Part shown: piece by piece, positions 60,908 through 64,000 of the stretch
How positions within the stretch are numbered: the stretch's first letter is position 1
Layout: each line of letters opens with the position of its first letter
Assembly: GCA_021739695.1 (NCBI GenBank)
Contig: JAIPBM010000001.1
Span: 186,001-250,000, forward strand
Direction: 5' to 3'
Source: Flavobacteriales bacterium
Lineage (GTDB): Bacteria; Bacteroidota; Bacteroidia; UBA10329
Length of the DNA: 64,000 nt
Made by a program: the position numbers and the translations under genes
Notes under the pieces: generated by a model
The model's input: only the letters and a program-made list of their open reading frames with translations
What the model was told of the DNA's origin: nothing
Databases searched by the model: none

Positions 60908-63262
60908 ATGCTGAAACCCCGATTCATAGCCTTCTATCTTGTTTCCGTTTTCAGCTGCTCAGTATTCGCGCAGCAGGCTCAGGTCGATAGCCTGAATAAT
61001 CTTTTAGCTACAAAATATGCTAAAGATGATACTGCCCGCATCCGTGTTCTTGTACAGACCGGTGAAGTTCTACTGAGAATCGATCCAGAAAGATCTTTGC
61101 AACTGAGCAAAGAAGCATTGATGTTGAGTATTTCGCTTTCCGATAGTCGTTTCATCAGCCATATTTACAACAATACAGGTACTGCGAACAGGCTAAAAGG
61201 AGAGTATGGTAAAAGTCTCAGCTTCCACAACAAGGCATTGGAAAATGACCGGAAAAACGGAAATCGGAAAGATGAGGCGCTATCGCTGAACAACATCGGA
61301 AACGTATTCCTAAAGCAAGGACAATACCAGCCAGCCATTGAGAATTACGAGAAATCTCTGATCATTAGGCAAGACATAAATGATCTGGATGGAGTGGCGA
61401 GTTCGTTGAACAATCTTGGTCTGGTTTACAAGAACCAAGGAGATCTGGATAGAGCGCTGGCATACTACCAGAATTCGTTCAAGATCTTTCAGCAAATGGG
61501 TGATAAGATTGGTTTGGCCAACGCCTTGAACAACATTGGAATTGTACATCGGGCCAATGGAAATCAGGATAGGGCGTTGGAGAATTTTCTGAGTGCCTTG
61601 TCCCTATTCCGCGAATTGGGGAATAAAATTGGCGAAGCCAACACGCTCAACAATATTGGAAACATCTATTATCAGCAGAACAAATTCGAGCAATCGCTGG
61701 AGTTCTACGAAACCTCTTTGGCCATAAGCGAAAGCCTAGGCGACAAGAGTTCCGCGGCAGGAAAATACTCCAATATTGGTGGCGTTTATCTGGTTTTGGG
61801 AAACAAGGAAAAAGCACTGTCCAGCACCGAAAAAGCACTGTCTTTGCAAAAAAATATCGGTGATGACCAAGGACAGATAAGTACACTCAACAATCTTGGG
61901 GCGTATTTCAAAGAATCGGGCGATCTGGATAAAAGTCTCTCTTATTTTCTGGATGCGGAAAAGATCCAAAACCGCATTGGCGATCACGCATACAGCACCA
62001 TCACGCTTTCTTCTATCGGAGAAATTTACCAGCAGCGCAACAAGTCTCAACTTGGACTGAAATATTTTTCTAGAGCGCTTCGCGAAGCAAAACAATACGG
62101 CAGCGCAGAAGATCAGATCAACATTTTCGAAAAATTGGCCCAGACCTACGCCAATGCCGGTGACTTCAAAAGATCATACGACTATCAGCAACTGGCGAAG
62201 GCCGCGCGCGACAGCTTGGAACGCGTGGTAAGCGTACGCGATCTTGCAGAAATGCAAGCCAAATTTGAAACCGAGCAGAAGCAACGAGAAATTGAACTTC
62301 TGAACAAGGAAAAGGAGGTTCAGGATCTGAAAATCACCAAGCAGATCACGGTTCGAAATACGATCATTGCCTTTTCCATTCTTTCAGTGCTTATGTTGAT
62401 CTTAATTTATGCCCGATACCGAACCAAGAAAAAAGCCAACGAAGAACTTGGGCGCAAGAATGTGGAGATTGAAGAACAAAAACGAACGGTAGAGGAAAAA
62501 AACTGGGAGATAACTTCAAGTATCGAGTACGCCAAACGCATTCAGGATGCCATTATGCCATCCATGAAAGAGATACTGGCGGCATTACCAGAAAGCTTTG
62601 TTTTCTATCGTCCTAAGGGAATTGTAAGTGGAGATTTCTACTGGTTTGCCCAACAGGGCGATACCAGTTTCATTGCTGCTGTAGATTGTACGGGACATGG
62701 CGTTCCTGGAGCGTTTTTGAGTATGATCGGAAACGATCACCTCAATCAAATTGTGAACACTGAACTGATCAAAAAACCTGATCAGATTTTGAACCGATTG
62801 CATCACGAGATTCAATCAACATTGAAGCAGAAACATGGCGTTTCAGAAAATCATGATGGAATGGATGTAGCTCTTTGCGCCATCAATCATGCAGAGAATC
62901 GTCTGTATTTCTCATCTGCAAATCGGTATCTATATCTGATCAGAAACGGTGAATTGACCGAAACCAAAGGCGATCATTTCAACATTGGTGGCATTATGCA
63001 TGAAGATGTTCGGCACTACACTTTGTATGAATTCGACCTTCAAAAAGGCGATACGTTCTATGTCTTTTCAGATGGTGTTTCTGATCAGTTCGGAGGAGCC
63101 GATTCGAAAAAATTCGGTTATCGGAGATTGAAAGAACTCCTGCTAAAAATTCACACTGAACCGATGGAAAAGCAGCGGGGTTTGTTTGAGAAAACCTTGC
63201 TTGAATGGATGGGCGAAAGCGCCCAGATCGATGACTTTCTATTGATCGGCATCCGCCTTTGA
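60908..63262 (+). CDS. TPR-sensor SpoIIE-type protein phosphatase
   Basis: 784 residues. A signal peptide ends at VFAQ (residue 21); eight to ten TPR repeats follow (about 60-430; NNIGNVFLKQGQYQPAIENY, NLGLVYKNQGDLDRALAYY), then one membrane helix (about 483-503), a coiled coil, and a SpoIIE/PP2C domain (about 560-784) with GDFYWF, DCTGHGVPGAFLSMIG, FSDGVSDQFGGA and DDFLLIGI. The output domain is closely similar to that of the preceding gene, 20 nt upstream, so the two form a tandem pair with different sensors. Its end overlaps the convergent hypothetical gene by 24 bp. Confidence 0.94.
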   Translation: MLKPRFIAFYLVSVFSCSVFAQQAQVDSLNNLLATKYAKDDTARIRVLVQTGEVLLRIDPERSLQLSKEALMLSISLSDSRFISHIYNNTGTANRLKGEYGKSLSFHNKALENDRKNGNRKDEALSLNNIGNVFLKQGQYQPAIENYEKSLIIRQDINDLDGVASSLNNLGLVYKNQGDLDRALAYYQNSFKIFQQMGDKIGLANALNNIGIVHRANGNQDRALENFLSALSLFRELGNKIGEANTLNNIGNIYYQQNKFEQSLEFYETSLAISESLGDKSSAAGKYSNIGGVYLVLGNKEKALSSTEKALSLQKNIGDDQGQISTLNNLGAYFKESGDLDKSLSYFLDAEKIQNRIGDHAYSTITLSSIGEIYQQRNKSQLGLKYFSRALREAKQYGSAEDQINIFEKLAQTYANAGDFKRSYDYQQLAKAARDSLERVVSVRDLAEMQAKFETEQKQREIELLNKEKEVQDLKITKQITVRNTIIAFSILSVLMLILIYARYRTKKKANEELGRKNVEIEEQKRTVEEKNWEITSSIEYAKRIQDAIMPSMKEILAALPESFVFYRPKGIVSGDFYWFAQQGDTSFIAAVDCTGHGVPGAFLSMIGNDHLNQIVNTELIKKPDQILNRLHHEIQSTLKQKHGVSENHDGMDVALCAINHAENRLYFSSANRYLYLIRNGELTETKGDHFNIGGIMHEDVRHYTLYEFDLQKGDTFYVFSDGVSDQFGGADSKKFGYRRLKELLLKIHTEPMEKQRGLFEKTLLEWMGESAQIDDFLLIGIRL

Positions 63263-63964
63263 AGGCTGAATGCTGAGTTTCTTCCGCTCCACGTAGCCAG
63301 CAAAATTCTGGTAGGCTTCTGTTCTGTCGTCCCACTCAAAACGTTGCTTCAATAGCTCCATATAATGGGTCATTTCTTTGGCACTGGCGGCATTGTTCAA
63401 CTTTAGAACAGCATCTCCAAAATCAGATGCATTGCCTTTGAACAGATTGCGGATAATTCCGAATTTCTCATTCAAAGGAATGCCTGAGCGCAGATCCGTA
63501 AGCGGAGTATTATTGAATTGTCCCGCCAAGATTTTCTTATCGCCACCTTCGGCTGCTACTGTTTCTTTTCCGATCATCGGTTCTTTGGTTGCCTTAGGCT
63601 TTTCTTCCACCACTTTCACTTCGGCCACAGGTTCAGGAATCACTTCTTTCGCCACTTCCTCAACCACAGGCTTTTCTTCCTTTGCCACTATTAGCGCCAC
63701 TTTTGGCTCCTCAACTTTTGCAGGCTCTAGTGCAATAACTGGCTCAACAACAGCAACCGGAGTTGGTGCTGGAGTTGGTGCTGTCTTTGCTTTTACTGCC
63801 TTAGCCACAGGCGCGGCCACTTCTTCAAACTCCGTTTTTTTCACCGCATCATAAAACGCACGTAATTGTGCCAAAACGGCATCTTTCGTCAATTCTGAAG
63901 GGTTGTTCACCAGTTCATCCACACGCTCATTCAAACTATTCAACTGGCTGTTCAATTCACTCAT
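63239..63964 (-). CDS. conserved hypothetical protein, coiled coil plus Ala/Pro/Val-rich linker
   Basis: 241 residues, cytoplasmic. An N-terminal helix pair (SELNSQLNSLNERVDELVNN; residues 1-60) is followed by a low-complexity linker rich in Ala, Pro, Val, Glu and Lys (about 50-145). The C-terminal domain (about 150-235) starts PLTDLRSGIPLNEKFGIIRN and ends DDRTEAYQNFAGYVERKKL; similar C-terminal text (an I/L-N-x-K-F-x-F-I-x-x-L-F motif) occurs in conserved Bacteroidota hypotheticals. No enzyme motif. The linker's repetitive codons make it the weakest part of the prediction, but the frame is clean. Confidence 0.75.
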   Translation of the reverse strand: MSELNSQLNSLNERVDELVNNPSELTKDAVLAQLRAFYDAVKKTEFEEVAAPVAKAVKAKTAPTPAPTPVAVVEPVIALEPAKVEEPKVALIVAKEEKPVVEEVAKEVIPEPVAEVKVVEEKPKATKEPMIGKETVAAEGGDKKILAGQFNNTPLTDLRSGIPLNEKFGIIRNLFKGNASDFGDAVLKLNNAASAKEMTHYMELLKQRFEWDDRTEAYQNFAGYVERKKLSIQPSKADADQ

Positions 63965-64000
63965 TTGTTAGGGATTTTTACGGTTTACGCTGTAACGCTT

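Overview
The window reads as a chromosomal stretch of a Bacteroidota bacterium, most likely Flavobacteriales. The signs are promoters with the Bacteroidota -7 box TAnnTTTG, little Shine-Dalgarno signal, type IX secretion (T9SS) C-terminal sorting domains, the gene block acpP-fabF-rnc-IPExxxVDY-pyk, and families such as DUF4296 and SpoIIE phosphatases fused to propeller or TPR sensors. No taxon can be fixed without a marker-gene search.

Layout. 0-5 kb: partial threonine-dehydrogenase-like epimerase, RidA, then the leftward block acpP, fabF, rnc, IPExxxVDY protein, pyk. 5-9 kb: TolC/HlyD export pair coupled to tsaB. 9-15 kb: TPR histidine kinase and NarL-type regulator, acyl-CoA carboxylase beta subunit, pheS, cyclophilin. 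15-22 kb: two related small lipoproteins, a VWA protein with CvpA, pgk, an epimerase, DUF4296 protein, dihydroorotase, a dolichol-phosphate-mannose-synthase-like transferase. 22-30 kb: a GT4-GT2 fusion, an M28 glutaminyl-cyclase-like peptidase, cysS, a CAU tRNA, HAD phosphatase, methylmalonyl-CoA epimerase, a secreted protein and a short solute-binding lipoprotein. 30-37.5 kb: SDR, PQQ-type sugar dehydrogenase with T9SS tag, TPR protein, M1 aminopeptidase, biotin carrier protein, PfkB kinase, tRNA-Asn.

37.6-44.9 kb is the accessory region. It starts right after tRNA-Asn and holds a hypothetical protein of patchy distribution, an array of ten to eleven 21-bp units built on the palindrome TTCCTTAAGGA, a small HTH-like protein, and an AT-rich two-gene cassette: a reverse transcriptase (YMDD) whose stop codon directly abuts a shortened family A DNA polymerase. 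The cassette is followed by palindromic repeats, a FISUMP-domain T9SS protein and more inverted repeats. The two-polymerase cassette is the best candidate for an undescribed system, plausibly anti-phage defence.

45-64 kb returns to ordinary chromosome: a MORN-like protein, LacX-type epimerase, a six-PAS protein with no output domain, two thioredoxin-fold proteins, Ppx/GppA, SixA-like phosphatase, glycerol-3-phosphate dehydrogenase, a cytochrome c/copper monooxygenase-like protein with a redoxin partner, purQ, a GH1 glucosidase, two tandem SpoIIE-type phosphatases with different sensors, and a conserved hypothetical protein.

Functional threads: central carbon metabolism (pyk, pgk, glpD), the propionyl/methylmalonyl-CoA route (carboxylase beta, biotin carrier, epimerase, dispersed over 25 kb), fatty-acid synthesis (acpP, fabF), and surface or secreted proteins. 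Several genes have a -7 box ending only 4-5 nt before the start codon, which suggests leaderless mRNAs.
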